From: Rhodosporidiobolus odoratus
Lineage: Eukaryota > Basidiomycota > Microbotryomycetes > Sporidiobolales > Sporidiobolaceae
NCBI GenBank assembly: GCA_034387635.1
Contig: JAOANU010000003.1
Location: forward strand, 930,001-994,000
Direction: 5' to 3'
DNA: 64,000 nucleotides
The notes under the pieces were generated by a model. That model made no database searches. It had not been told where the DNA came from and saw only the letters and a list, made by a program, of their open reading frames with translations. Shown in pieces: positions 18,800 to 31,193 of the stretch. The position numbers and the translations under genes are program-made. Numbering within the stretch: the first letter of the stretch is position 1; every line of letters starts with the position of its first letter.

Positions 18800-20108
18800 A
18801 TGTCACCCTTGCCTCCCCCCAGCTCCTCTTCTCCCAGCACCCTGGCCCCTCCACCTCCGCCCCTGCCTGCCATTCCGGTTCAACCCTCCTCTTTCTTTGC
18901 TCCTCGTCCCCTTCCTTTGTTGCGCACTCCGGCAACCCCCTGCTCGCATTCTGGTCCTGTTTCCTTGCACTCCTTTCCCTCGCCTCCCTCTCCTTTCTCC
19001 CCTTTTCCCTCACCTTTCTCCCCCTCTTCTTTCTCTTCCACTCCATCACCTTCCCGCTCCCAACTTGCCCTATCCAATGCATGCAGTACTCCTCAGCCCT
19101 GCGCGCTGAACCAGTCCCAATCACAAAACCTGTCGCAAACTGCACTCCCAGTCCTAACGTTCGCACAAAATCAAGCCCTGACACAACCTGAACTCCCGCC
19201 TTTGACTCTAAAAAGGACTCGGCTTGAGGCTATATCTCCTAGTGATCATGTCAGAAACCAGGATGGTGAGGCCGTTTTGACCAAGGAGCAGAAATCGGAT
19301 GTTCTCAGGTTTCTCCTGTCTAATCAGGTAGACACTATCAAGAGCCGGGCTCCTCCGCACCTAAGAAGACAGAATATTACTCACTCTTCTGCTGTTAAAC
19401 TACGCTTGCCTTTGGCTTTGCACTCATGTGAAAACTCATGTGTTGTATCAGCGGCGCAAGCTGCCGCAGCATCCATCTTGCCACCTTGTCCTGTGTCGCC
19501 CAGCTCGTCACTTTCCTCCCAGTCATTCAAACTTGACCATGATGATGTCTCCCCAGTCTATGATGACTATCCAACCTTGCAGCTCACTCAAGCCTGTTAT
19601 TGAACTGACTGTCTGGATCACTGCAGGATGGCCGCGGCGCGACGCCAAGGGTCGATACCTTTGTTCCTTCATTGACGCGCACAAAAAAATGGTGGTGCCG
19701 TTCCGTTGGTCAGATTTGCATGAGGTGGCCAACGCCGGGGGCAGCGGAGTTTATGCCAACATCGGCTTTGAAATCTGGGTGAGCTCTTTCTTTCCCCGTG
19801 TTAAAGGATCCACAGTCTGACAGATATACTTCTCACAGGCGAGGGCTGGAGGAGCCACAAACAAACTGACATTGTACATTGCCCATCATTTAGTGGACAT
19901 AACAATCCTCGGTCGCGTGCGTCATTGAGCCATATACCTACTTAAAACGCCAGACAAACGACTAATCCTTTGCTTGCAGCCTCCCAGCACCGACAAAGCA
20001 GCCGAGCAGGCTGGCAGGGAACACTTGTCACCCTTGAAAAAGCGCAAGGTACAGTATTTTGAGGACAAAGAAAATAGGGGAGCACAGAAGGGTGGGAATG
20101 CGAACTAG
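18800..20108 (+). CDS. Unrecognised nuclear protein with Pro/Ser-rich N-terminus and SV40-type NLS
   Basis: I do not recognise the family. The start ATG at 18800 follows a TC/CA-rich leader. The first about 190 residues are Pro/Ser-rich low complexity, then a region with LTKEQKSDVLRFLLSNQVDT. After an intron near 19.5-19.6 kb (boundaries ambiguous) a more structured segment follows, with AKGRYLCSFIDAHKKM, VVPFRWSDLHEVANAGG and YANIGFEIW. Further introns at about 19779-19840 and 19913-19979 lead to a short last exon carrying SPLKKRKVQYFEDKENRG. The PLKKRKV string is a strong monopartite nuclear localisation signal and KEN resembles an APC/C degron. The stop is at 20106-20108. It follows a LINE relic, so it could be a domesticated or element-borne gene, but no transposon domain is visible. 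Confidence 0.6.
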
Positions 20109-21633
20109 CCAGGTTTCACATGCTGTCAAGTGATTCGACTCGCTTTGTTATGTAATATACTCTCAGATTCAACATCACCTGTTCTGCAGCATAGGAAGTT
20201 AATGTGGTGAAGTTTGCACCGCCGCCTGTCGGCATTTCCCCCATCATGAAGCGGGTGAAAGGAAAGGTGGGCCAAGAAATGAGAAGGAAGGTGGCTCTCG
20301 AGGGTAATTCTGGCCGAGCAGGAGGAGAGCGGGAGGTAACTTTAGTGGAGAAAGCCGTGGTGGGAAGCACCCCCCCCCCCCCCCCCCCCCCCCCCTTTCC
20401 CCCCTCGCAACCTGTCCGAGACGAAGTGGACACAACCCGTTGATGAGCCCGGCTCAACCATGACTTATTGAGCTACCTCACGACCTACCCTCACCTCTCG
20501 TCACTCACAATAACCCGGTGACAGACCCCTCACATCGCGACCCTCGCCAGGTCGAAGGTGTGGAGAAAGAAAAGAGCCTCCAGCGCTGGTCGCTTCTGTC
20601 AGCACAAATCCCGGCTCACGGCGGGCAGCGAAAGGCGCCTTCCTCCTCCTACTTCGCTACGTCACTCAAGCGAGCCTGTTCAGCATGTGCGGTTCGCCTT
20701 GGGTTTGTGATGCGAGGCTTAGACAAACGAGCGGAGTGAATGGAAAAAAGGGATTGCTTCAGACCGACTAGTACAGGCGGCGTGGGAGTCGCGTCCTGGT
20801 CGAGCGGTGCGAGGTAGACTGGCTTCTTTAGCACCTGATCACGAGCGGGGAGAATATACAGCTCAGAGCAACGAGCGAGATAGAAGCGAGATTAAAGTTG
20901 AGAAGGTTGCACATCTCGACAGGAGAGCGGACGATGCGAGCGACGCTGCTGCAGATCGAGGGTCACGATGGGTTCCGTCGTGCAGAGAAGGTGGGGACAC
21001 ATCTCGTGCGCGTACTCTCAGCGATAGACGACTTGACGTGATCAGGCGGTTTCTCTTCTCTTTCTTCTTCTCCTCATTTCCTCTTTCCCACTCGCTTGCA
21101 CCTTACACCCACGAGCTCTACCTTGCCTTGAGCGTGAGGAGACGGTGCGTGTGCCCCTCTCATTCTCTCTCTTCTCTTCCCTGCTCTTCTTCCTCTGCTC
21201 CACTCGACCTCTTCCCTTCCTTTCCCTCTCCGTATCTCACTGACCGCTTCGCCAGCATAGCTCTTTATTCCCTTTCGACCATGGACTAGCGTTGCCAATC
21301 GGGCACCTGGCGGGAATTGACGAGCTGAGCAGGAAGGGAGGACGAGCGGCAGTTCTGGTATACCAGTAAGGCTCTTCTTTCCTTGTCCTTCTCCTGCCTT
21401 TGCCTCCCTGTCTCGCTCAGATTCACGGCTGACTGGTACATGCAGCCTCAAACAGCCATCTACAACTCGCCTGTCTCTCTCTTTTCTCCGCTCCCCCGAC
21501 TCCCTTTCGCCAACGATTCAACCTTTTCTGGCCTTTTCTTCCTCCTTTCTTTTCTCTCTCATCATTCTACCTCTTCACCAACCCCCGCTACGATCCAACC
21601 CTTGCTATTCACCATCCTTCTCTGCGTCAGGAA
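20109..21633. other. Intergenic, with a long poly-C run
   Basis: A homopolymer of 26 C lies at 20370-20395, followed by TTT and six more C. From about 21040 to 21600 the + strand is strongly pyrimidine-rich, consistent with the promoter and 5' leader of the next gene. No open frame here shows recognisable protein features. Confidence 0.5.
20370..20395 (+). repeat. Poly-C homopolymer, 26 nt
   Basis: Twenty-six consecutive C residues by direct count. Its length may be a slippage or assembly approximation. Confidence 0.9.
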
Positions 21634-24600
21634 ATGGAGCAGAAGATGTCCGGGAAACCCAGGTTCATTCCATCAGGGGCGAGCAAGGAGGGGGCGGACG
21701 GCATCGGGCCGAGTAGTCTCAGTGACGGTTGTTCTTTGTAGTGGGCTTAACCTAAACAATGAGGGACGGGTGAGCCGATCCCGAATCATGCATGAAATGC
21801 GCAACTGATCAAACCTCTTCGCCTCCGGTCCCGATCCCGCTACAGCTAACACTTCGTCTAGCGGTGTGAAACTGCAGTCGGCACAACAGTCCGATGTCGA
21901 GCTCGATGCCGCCGTGCAAGAGCTGAACGACCTGCTTCCCCGCCTGCCAGAGGATGACCGCGCCAAATTGCGCCGCTGGCTCAACGACATCAACGGCTGC
22001 GCGGCGAACGAGCAGCATCGGCAGTTGCAGGAGGTCCTCGACGATCGAAATATTGCGACAAGCTTGGAGGCATTCGAATCGGACCCGCAGAACTTTCAGA
22101 ACTGCCTCGGACGGCCTGGACAAGTTGAGGCGCTCCTCAAGTCGCTTCTCGAACCCGCTGGCAGACCCTGTTCTGACCGACCTGCGCAGTACCCGTCGGT
22201 GCGCCTTTCTTCCACTCATGCGGTAAGCAGTACTAACCCTTTTCTGCCTTCTCCAGTACGGCGTTATGAACTTGTTACAACAACGCGTCGGCCAGCCGCA
22301 AAGTATCATGACGAAGCTGCACCAGGATACAAAGGCGGGCGTACGCGTGATCAAGTTCATTCAGACGCCGTGCTTGACGTATGTCCTGCTCCCTTCAGTC
22401 CCGCTCCTGCGTCGTTCTATTTACCAACGACGCCTCCGGCTTGGCGCAGCGAGACTTTCATCACGGACACGATGTGCCGCTACGGGCCCGAATTCAAGAA
22501 GGGTCTGCGGCTCTTCCTCGGCGCCTCGATCAAGCAAGCGCAGCCAGTTGCGGCGCTACTCCAAGCAGCCATGCACCAAGCCCGCGACCTCGGCGGCCTT
22601 ATCTTCCCCTTTTTCCTTTCAGAGCATGAGGGTGCGTACCTTTCCTCCGCAAAGTGTCTTCCGCGACACTGAGTTCTCCCTTCGCAGATCGACTCACCGA
22701 CCACGAAAAGCTCGAATGGTCCGTCGACATCATCACGGGCATTGCCACAATCACCGTAATGACGAGTAATGCTGGCAGTCGCGGCATGGGTGAAGAGAAT
22801 GCCTGGGCAATAGACCCGAGCGCGGCGCCCAACTCGTTCGAGATGCTGTGCCAAGGTCGGTTTGACGCTCGGGACGAGAATTCAGACTTCTGGCGGCATC
22901 TCGCAGTGATAACGGACGGACTCATCGTTCGCCGCGCGCTTGGGGCGTTGATCATGCCGACGGACGGCCTCTTCGCCTTATGTGCGTCATCCTTCTCCCG
23001 TTGCCCCTCGACAAGTGCTGATCCAGCTTGTTTTATAGGGCTTCGCCGCCCGGATCCGCGTGACATGTTCGATGAGGCGGAATACCGTCGCGAGTACGCT
23101 GCGGAGCGCGCCAGGAAGGCCGCCCAAGCCGACCAGGACCGCCAAGACCGCGTCGGCAAGAAGAAGAACCCGCGCACTGCGATTCAGCTGAGGCGCGAGC
23201 GAATGGGATTTGCGTCGGCCGCCTCAAGCGATGAGGGCATTCAGGCGGCGGCAGCGGCGGCGGACGTTGGACCCGCCGACGCGGTGCGCTCTCTTTCGGA
23301 GGGCGAGAAGGAAGAAGGGAGGCGTACTGCGCAGGAGCTGCAAGACTACCACGACAGCATCCTAGCCGACAACCCGCAGTCGCACAAGGCGCTTACGGAA
23401 GTGAAGGATCGGAAAGTTCGGAACTTTTCCCTGTCCTCTTTCCCTTGTCCCGTTCCGATTGAAAGACGGACTGACATTGTGCTGTTCCTCGAGCAGGCTG
23501 CGATCCGCAAGTCCGTTAAGGACTCAATTCCGATCACTGCACTTCCGCCGGCGCGGCACAAGGTGAATCCGGCTCTGACGCTGTTTCTCCTTCTCCCGCT
23601 TTCTGCGTTGTACTGACGCGTCCCGTACCTCAGCCCGCCCGCCCGAAGCCCTATGCCTCCCGTATCCCTCACGTCCAAACCCGCTACCGCATCGACGCGA
23701 TCGAGCGCATCTTGCGTGAGCGGAACGCAGAAGAATGGGTCGACGAGGAACAGGTACAGGGCGACATCGATGCTGGACTCCTCGGAGGCGTCGGTCAGGA
23801 GAGCGATGTCAAGATGAGTCACGTCGAGGATAGCCAGCCGGACTTCAGCGGCGGAAGGAACGGGACCATGAGCCTCGAGGGGAAGGTTTCGGCGGCGGGA
23901 GGCGGAGTGTCCGAAGACGACGGCGCATCGGCTGTACAGCAGGAGATACAGTCGTCAGCGAAGCATGCGGGAGGTAATGAAGGGGAAGAGGAGCGCGTGG
24001 TGTCGGAGCGGCAGGTCGAGAAGAAGGGTGCGTTTCTGTCTCGTATCCGCCCTTCCCGCCTCGTTTACGATCTCTCTCCACAGCCGTTGGAGCTGCCGCT
24101 CGCAGAAACGACGATGCACCCTCCTCTGCCACACCTCGCCCCGCCCAAATCTCCTCATCCGGCAATGACCGCCCACCCTCGCTCAGCTCCGCAGCTTCCA
24201 CCTCGAAGGAAGCAGCTACAGGCAGCACTGCCCTCTCCCCGCCGAGCGTCTCGAAGCTGTCGAAGGCACAGAGCCAGCGTAGACTGAAGCCGAAGGCGCC
24301 GGCTCCGGTGCCGAGCAACGGGAAAGCGGCGGCGCCCGCGAAGGGGGGACGGAAGAAGCTCAAAGGGGAGAACGGACGAGGGGTGCCGAAGAAAGGTTTC
24401 TCAGCCGATGACGACGACTTCATCCCGTTCGTACGCGTGGATCGCCGAGAAGCTGGGGCGCGTCGGAAAGGCCCCCGACATCGTCGTCAAGAACCGCCAT
24501 AAACTCATTCTCTCTGGCATGATACAGCGGCGGCACTACACGGCAGCGGACGACAAGAAGATCCTCGCGCGCCGGGCCGAGGGATTGTCGTGGTTGACGA

Positions 24601-24680
24601 TTGGGCAGGAGTTAGGAAGGGTTGCTTACAGTGTGCAGGTGAGGTGGGAACGGCTTGACGAACGAGGCGAGAAGGTTTAG
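21634..24680 (+). CDS. Unrecognised multi-exon protein with a Myb/SANT-like C-terminal domain; apparent frameshift
   Basis: Not recognised as a known family. The proposed start is the ATG at 21634 ([15 protein letters not shown]). After several introns there is an acidic helical region ([20 protein letters not shown]), then [54 protein letters not shown], a charged coiled region ([19 protein letters not shown]), then low complexity. The last part reads [10 protein letters not shown], then [20 protein letters not shown], then [20 protein letters not shown] followed by TIGQELGR, which resembles one or two Myb/SANT helices with the spaced Trp. Between FI and YAWIAEKL the reading frame shifts by one base near 24427-24435 with no intron visible. 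This could be a sequencing error, a real frameshift or an unusual splice. A chromatin or DNA-binding role is a guess from the C-terminus alone. The gene is convergent with the V-ATPase gene, 147 bp away. Confidence 0.6.
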
Positions 24681-24827
24681 CAGTACTGTCCTGAACGAGC
24701 TCTTGTGCAAAAGCTTTTGCTGCTTCTGTCAGCTCGGGGTACACGAGGGGAGAGAAGACCGGAAAGACTTTGCACGGCAGAAAAAGCTGGTACGACAACG
24801 GAGGAGAGAACAAAAACGAATATGCGA

Positions 24828-27251
24828 CTAGTCCGAGAGGTTGCGGAAGGTACTCTGGATGCGCTCGTGAAGCTCGTCCAACTCCTTCTTGACAGCCGCT
24901 TCGCCGTCGGCGGGGTCGAGGAACTTGGCCTGTGTGAGGCCGAAGATGAGGTCCGACGTGGCTTCCCTAACCTTGGCCCAGGACGTCGCGTCGTTGCTAA
25001 CAGCTTGCACGGCGAGCTCGTAGTAGACGACGAAGTTGCGAAGCATAGCAGTCTGCGGAACAGGAGACGGGTCAGGTCGAGCAAGGGGGGTAAAGGGAAG
25101 ATGCTGACAGTCTTGTAGAAGGGGCAGTAGCGGTCGTAGGTAGAGATACCGTTCTGCTGCAAAAAGTCCTCCTTGATCAACCGTGCGACGTCGAGCGTCA
25201 CCTTGTCCCCTTCTCCCAGAGAACTCTTGCCGACAAGCTGAACGATTTCGGCGAGCTCGTCCTCTTTCTGCAAGATCTGCTTGGCAGTGTTGCGGTAGTG
25301 GAGGAAGTCGGGTTCAGTCTCCTCGTAGTAGGGCTGGAGAACGCGGGTGTATTTCGAGTAGGAGACGTTCCAGTTGACGGATGGGAAGTGCTTGCGCTGG
25401 GCGAGCTTCTTGTCGAGACCCCAGAAGACTTGAACGATACCGAGGGTGGCGGAGGTGACGGGGTCGGAGAAGTCGCCACCGGGAGGCGAGACGCTGCGAG
25501 AAGGAAAGTGTTTCAGTGCCTACCACAACACTCAGCAGACGAGGAAAGCCACGCACGCTCCGATGATCGAGACAGTTCCGGTACGGTCCGGAGATCCCAA
25601 GCAGGTAGCCTTGCCCGCACGCTCGTAGAAGGAAGCGAGTTTGGCACCAAGGTAGGCGGGGTAACCCGAATCGGCGGGCATCTCTGCGAGACGACCGGAG
25701 ATTTCACGCAGCGCCTCGGCCCAACGAGAAGACGAGTCGGCCATCATGGCGACGTTGCGACCTTGATCCCTAAAGTATTCCGACAGCGTGATCCCCGTGT
25801 AGATCGAGGCTTCACGAGCGGCGACGGGCATGTTGGAGGTATTGGCGACGAGGGTGGTACGCTTCATGATCGGCTCCTGGACGCCGTTGACATCGATGGA
25901 CAGCTCGGGGAACTCCATCAAGACTGCAAATTTGGATACTCAGCATAATCTTCAAAGACCTCGAAATGGGACGAAACGTACCCTCGGCCATCTCGTTTCC
26001 TCGCTCTCCGCAACCAACGTAAATGATGATGTCCGAGTTTGAGAACTTCGATACCGCCTGTGAGATGACCGTCTTGCCGCAACCGAAAGCGCCCGGAATG
26101 GCAGTCGTTCCTCCCTGAACGCAAGGGAAGAGGGAATCGAGGACGCGCTGGCCGGTGAGGAGCGGGTAGTCGGCCTGTTGCTTCTCGCCGGTAGGGCGAG
26201 GGGCACGGACGGGCCAGAGCTGGAAGAGGGTGTGTGTGGTTTTCTTGCCTTCGAACTCGGTCTCGAGAACAACGTCCTGCACGACAAGGATGGTTCAGCG
26301 AGAGCAGAGTCGGGAGCGAAGGTTCTAACGCACGTCAACGTTGTAAGATCCCTTCTCTGCAATGTGCGTGACCGTTCCCATTCCTCGCGGGTTCATCATG
26401 ATCTTGTGTTCCGAGACGAGCGAGTTCTCGTACACTTGTCCGAAGACGTCGCCGCCCGAGATGTGGTCTCCAACCTTGAAATTGACCGGCGTGAAGTCCC
26501 ACTTGATGGTACGGTCCAACGCCTCAGTGTTGATACCACGAGGAATGTAGATCGAGTTGGACATTTCGGCGATGCCTTTCAGCGGACGCTGGATACCGTC
26601 ATAGATATTGGACATGAGACCTGGATGGGAGAACGAGTGTGAGTATCCGCAGCGCATAGCAGCTCATACGAGCAGGGAATCCGTTAGCATAGCTCACCGG
26701 GACCGAGTTCGACCGACAAGGGCTTGCCCGTTCGCAAGACTGGGTCACCGATAGTCATGCCCGACGTCTCCTCGTAGACCTGAATCGTCGCCTTGTCGTT
26801 CTCGATACGGATAATCTCGCCAACGAGTCTGGAGGATCATGGGTATGAGTACCTCAGGGAAACAGCGTCAAGGGAAATGAAAACGCACTCGTCGTGCCCG
26901 ACGCGGACGAGCTCGTACATGGCAGCTCCTGCCATCTTCTCACTGTCAGGTCACAGGTCAGTGTGAGTAACGATTTGCATCTCGGCTGTCTGCAGCGGCC
27001 TGATAGCAACAGCGAGAAAAGGACGAACGCGACAACGACGGGACCGGAAACGGAGAAGACGGAACCGAACTTGGACTCGCGGTCTTCGTCTGCACACAAA
27101 GAGGGAAGCTACGAGTTAGGCTAGACCGGGGAGTGAAGAGGGGGGTCGGGGCGTGAGCCGGAGGGGCCCAAGAAGTGGGAGAGGGGGAGAGCCGGGAGGA
27201 GGGTGACAGCAGCGTACCCTGAATGCGGATCGTCTTCTTGGCGTTGTTCAT
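24828..27251 (-). CDS. VMA1: V-type proton ATPase catalytic subunit A
   Basis: Catalytic subunit of the V1 sector, which hydrolyses ATP to acidify the vacuole. The ATG at 27251 opens [11 protein letters not shown]; about ten exons follow. Signatures in order: [50 protein letters not shown], the subunit-specific non-homologous region ([20 protein letters not shown]), [10 protein letters not shown], the P-loop [73 protein letters not shown] and [10 protein letters not shown]. It ends with [10 protein letters not shown] at 24828-24830. The P-loop region is continuous, so no VMA1 intein (the homing element found here in some yeasts) is present. Length and motif order are normal. It is divergent from CENP-C over a 486-bp shared promoter region. 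Confidence 0.97.
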
Positions 27252-27737
27252 TGCTCCAGCCTACGAACGTCCAAGGTCAGGGCCTTCCATACTGTGCATC
27301 GAAAGCGACGAGAGAGAGGCGATGACGGACCATGATGGGCCAAGTTAATCGGGTGGTGGGGGTTTAAAGCAGAAGGTTGACGAGGCTGGCGGTAGGGAAA
27401 GAGCTGAAACGTGGATCTAGCGAGCCAAGCGAGAGCAGTGAAGCGAGTATAGCGGCACTGGTCCACGAGGAGGGGAAAGGTGGAGAGTGAGATTAACTTT
27501 GAATACAAACTCGAAATTGACAGCAACTGTATTCAGCATTACACTTGACCGGTGACCTCGATCCGCTTAAACCTCGCTCCTCTCCTCGATCACTGCCTGC
27601 TGGACTGCAAACCCGCTCCTCTTCATCTGCAGCTCGCAGGAGACCGCCTTCGCTCGTGCCCTCGGTTCCCCAATCGTTGCTCTCTTCGTCCCCATCCTCA
27701 ATCAACAATACTCGCCCGTCTCCAACGTTCTCCTTAG

Positions 27738-30583
27738 ATGGCTCCCCCGACCCCAGGAAGGCATCGAGGTCCTCGTCCGCAGGTCAACAACAACATCGGC
27801 GAAGCAGGAAGGTGAGCAATCTCGACCAGGTTGACATTCCCCTCCCAGCGACCTTGTTTGATCCCGCTTGAGAAGGCCATCCTCACCCGATTGACGTGCA
27901 CTTGCACTCAGAACGACCAACATTGCACCTCCAAAGCATGTCCCGCGCGATTCAGCCGGCCACGAGCGCGCCGAAGACTTCTTTGAACGGGCTATCAACG
28001 GCGAGCAGGACGACGACGACGACGAAGGTTACGGAGACACGCGGACACCGGCTATCAAGGTCAAGCAGAGTGCGAAGAAGAAGAAGGTTGTCGTCAATGG
28101 CGCAGGTCGGGGGAAGAGGGGCGAACGGCCAGACAAATATGCCGTCGGAGGGGATCGCGGACGGTGCACATTTTTTCTCTCTCTCTACCTGATGGCTAGC
28201 TCACCCGTAATGCCTGTCTTCAGAAAAACTGGCGTCGTCAAAGCTGTCTCCAAGCGGGACGCGGAGGGTTTCGAAGACCTCGACAATTTCTTCAACTCAT
28301 CCTCGCCCGCTCGATCACTCGCAACAACCGTCAAGTCTACCGTGAAGAGCCGGAAGAATGGTCAACTCTTCAATCCTCTATCATCAGAATACGAGCACAA
28401 CGGCTTCGAGGAGGACGAGGACAGCAACATGATGGTGGATGACGGTAGGCACCCCTTCCTCGTTCCTCAACCCCGTTTGCTCATGTCTCTCGTCGTAGGC
28501 ACATCTCTCTCACCCTCAACCTATCAACGTCAGCACCTTTCGTCCGCACGCCAACCTTCCTCTTTACGGCATTCGACCGGCGCAAACGGCTCGCAATCTC
28601 ATTCCCGGAAAGGCCTCGCCACCTCGTCTCCCAATTCACCACGAAAGTCTACGGGTGCGAATGGCGCACCTCGGAGGCGTCTGTCGAGCCTAAGCGCAGG
28701 GGACGAGGATGATGAGGTGGAGCAGGAGGAGCTGAACCTCGCACCGAGTAGCGAAGAAGACGAGGACGAGGACGAGGTGGTCCGGGCGACGTTGGGAGCA
28801 AACCGCTACAGCAAGAACGGCGCGGGAGGTGGGTCGGCCAAGAAGCTGGACGAGGGCAAGGGGAGAGCGTCGCGAGCGAGGGCTTCGGAGGAGATTGAAG
28901 AGGAAGAAGAGGAGGACGACGCTTATGGCGACGCTCAGCAGGACGAGGACCTCGAAGAAGCGCCCCCTCCACGGAAACCTCCTCACAAGAAGAAACCCGC
29001 TGCGCCTCGAGCATCGAACGGGTCTAGCGCCTCGCCTTCCGTTCGCGGTTCTCCCGTCAATACCTCCGGCCTGCTGAAACTCGACAAGAACGGCCGGCCG
29101 GTACCTGCCGACCGGAAAGGCAAGGGCAAGGAGGTCGTCCGATCCCCGTCCCCCGCCCAAGAGCCGATGTACGATCAGGACTTTGGTGGAGGGTTCGACG
29201 ACCAGGAGGACCAGGGCGCTGTCGACGAGGATGGGTATCAACATTACGACCCTGAGGACTATGAGGAGGAGGATGACCCGGACGCGCCGGGGCCTTCAAG
29301 CCGGCCGATCAAAGAACCGAAGAAGAGCAAAGGCAAGAAGGCTCCGGTGGTCGTGCAGGAGGAGGAGGAAGAGGAAGACGAGGAGGACCTCAGTGACGAG
29401 CGAGATTCGGCCAGCCCACCGCCGAAGAAGAGCGCCAGTCAACGGAAGAAGGGGTCAGATCAGCCGAAGGAGCGCAAGGTAGTGACACAGCTGTCGAGAA
29501 AACGAGGACGAGAGGGAGGGACGGTCGACATTGACGGAGGTGCGCCTTTTCCCAGTCCTCTAGCGCTTGTTCCATGCTGATGTACAGCTGTTCCTCAGTC
29601 CGTCGATCAACCCGGCAACGCATCGAACCTCTCGAGTACTGGCGGAACGAGCGCGTCCTCTACAAGCGACGCTCTTCAGGCGTCGGCATGAACGCCATCG
29701 TTCGCGTCCCGAAGGAAGACCCGGCACCTCTCACCAAAGCTGGCAAGAAGAAGGGTACTCAGGCCAAGCGGAGCAGCAGCGCCAAGCCAAATAGCCGGGC
29801 TGGAACGGTCAAGGATGAACATCCGGAAGAAGAGGGTTGCGACGATATGACAGACCCGGACGGTCTCGTCTGGAGCTGGGAAGGGAACGCGGAACAGTCT
29901 CGACGTACGCTCGTTTCCGTTTTGCCTTTGCTGGCGCATTCTAGCGGGCTCACACTTCTTCGCGATTCTTCGCACAGGAATCGCTTTCACCTCGAAAATG
30001 ATGGACCCGAAGCCAACGTTCGACGGCCAGTTCGCGTTCCAAAAGATTTATCAAGAACTCGACTACCTGGCTGGAGGCATCATGGTCATTCCGCCTGGCG
30101 GGCAGAAGGCAATCAAACCTGCGAAGGACAATTCTTATGTGCGTATGCCTCTTCCCGTCTCATCTGCCTTGTACATCTGTCTCACCCAGCCGACTGCTGT
30201 TCTGTGTACTGCAGGTCTTTTACTGTATACAAGGCTCTGTCTCGGTCACCATACACCGCACTCGCTTCACGGTCGGACCGTAAGTCCTCGTACCTCTCGG
30301 CGGCCTCGCAAGAGCCGCGTGCTGACCTTTCCATCTGAATAGCGGTGGCACGTTCTTCGTACCGCGAGGCAACCACTACGGCATCGAGGCGACGTCGAAC
30401 CGGGAAGTCCGGCTCTTTTTCGCTCAAGGACGACGAGTGATCGAATACGAGAACGGCGAGACGAGGGCCGACACTGTCGAGGACAACCAGCGATATCAAG
30501 ATCAACAGCAGCAGCAACAACTCGACGCGGTGCCCGAGGAAGACGAGGAAGACGAAGAAGAAGAAGAAGACGACGAAGAATGA
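27738..30583 (+). CDS. Kinetochore protein CENP-C / Mif2
   Basis: Inner-kinetochore scaffold that binds CENP-A nucleosomes. Eight exons can be phased: 27738-27811, 27912-28163, 28224-28444, 28499-29539, 29599-29904, 29978-30138, 30215-30279 and 30343-30583. They sum to 2361 nt (786 residues plus stop). Features: N-terminal MAPPTPGRHRGPRPQ, the conserved block TGVVKAVSKRDAEGFEDLDN, long acidic and Lys-rich disordered regions, the CENP-C signature RRSTRQRIEPLEYWRNERV at about residues 531-549, and the C-terminal cupin dimerisation fold (DYLAGGIMVIPPGGQKAIK, VFYCIQGSVSVTIHRTRF, GGTFFVPRGNHYGIEA, VRLFFAQGR). It ends with a Gln-run and an acidic tail. The ATG at 27738 is chosen because only that frame joins in phase to exon 2. 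A retained exon-4 intron (28445-28498, 54 bp) would also stay in frame. Confidence 0.96.
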
Positions 30584-31193
30584 GGAAAAGGCGGTGAAAT
30601 GTGAACGGTAATCAAACACTTATTTAGTATATACCCCTCTGTCGCGCCTCCTTTTTCCTCTCTACCTTGGCTGTACCGAGATACCTTTAGTAGCGGAAGC
30701 AGTAGCGATGTAACATAATTCGATCACGTTTTCTCCCCCAGACTGGTCCGCCCCCTGTCTGCCCGTGTCTGCCAGCATTGTGATGTGGGGTTCAAGCGGT
30801 TGATTGAGTCTGAGCTCTGCGATGTTGAGAGGAGAAACTGCAAACATTGCCACATAATTAGCGCGCCGGTCACGCGGTCCCGCGCCGACCCAGAAGAAGG
30901 GGAAGGCCGCTCTCTCTCGCTCGCTTGATCCTACAGCCTGACTGCTCTGTAGACACTACTCTACAGCACTCACCGAGTCTCCTCCCCCCCTCTCCTCTCC
31001 TTCGACACTCTCTTTCCCTTGTCGCTCTGCGTTCGCACCGCCCGGTTCGCTCAACATCTTCCAAGAAACCGCGACTTCCCCCTTGTTAACCCTTGTTCTC
31101 CTCCCCAAGTCACTCCTTGCACTCGTTCCACCGTCGTTGAACGGACTTTCCCTCCTTTACGCATACTCTATATTCCCACCCACAACTTCTACG
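30584..31193. other. Intergenic: CENP-C 3' region and promoter of the secreted-protein gene
   Basis: No open frame with protein character. An AT-richer segment with TTTAGTATATA-like sequence at about 30620-30640 may contain the CENP-C polyadenylation region. From about 30960 to 31190 the + strand is pyrimidine-rich, typical of the upstream leader of the next gene. Confidence 0.5.

Noticed and set aside
26060..26095. VMA1 intein
   Set aside because: The P-loop [12 protein letters not shown] is uninterrupted and downstream motifs follow directly, so no intein is inserted.
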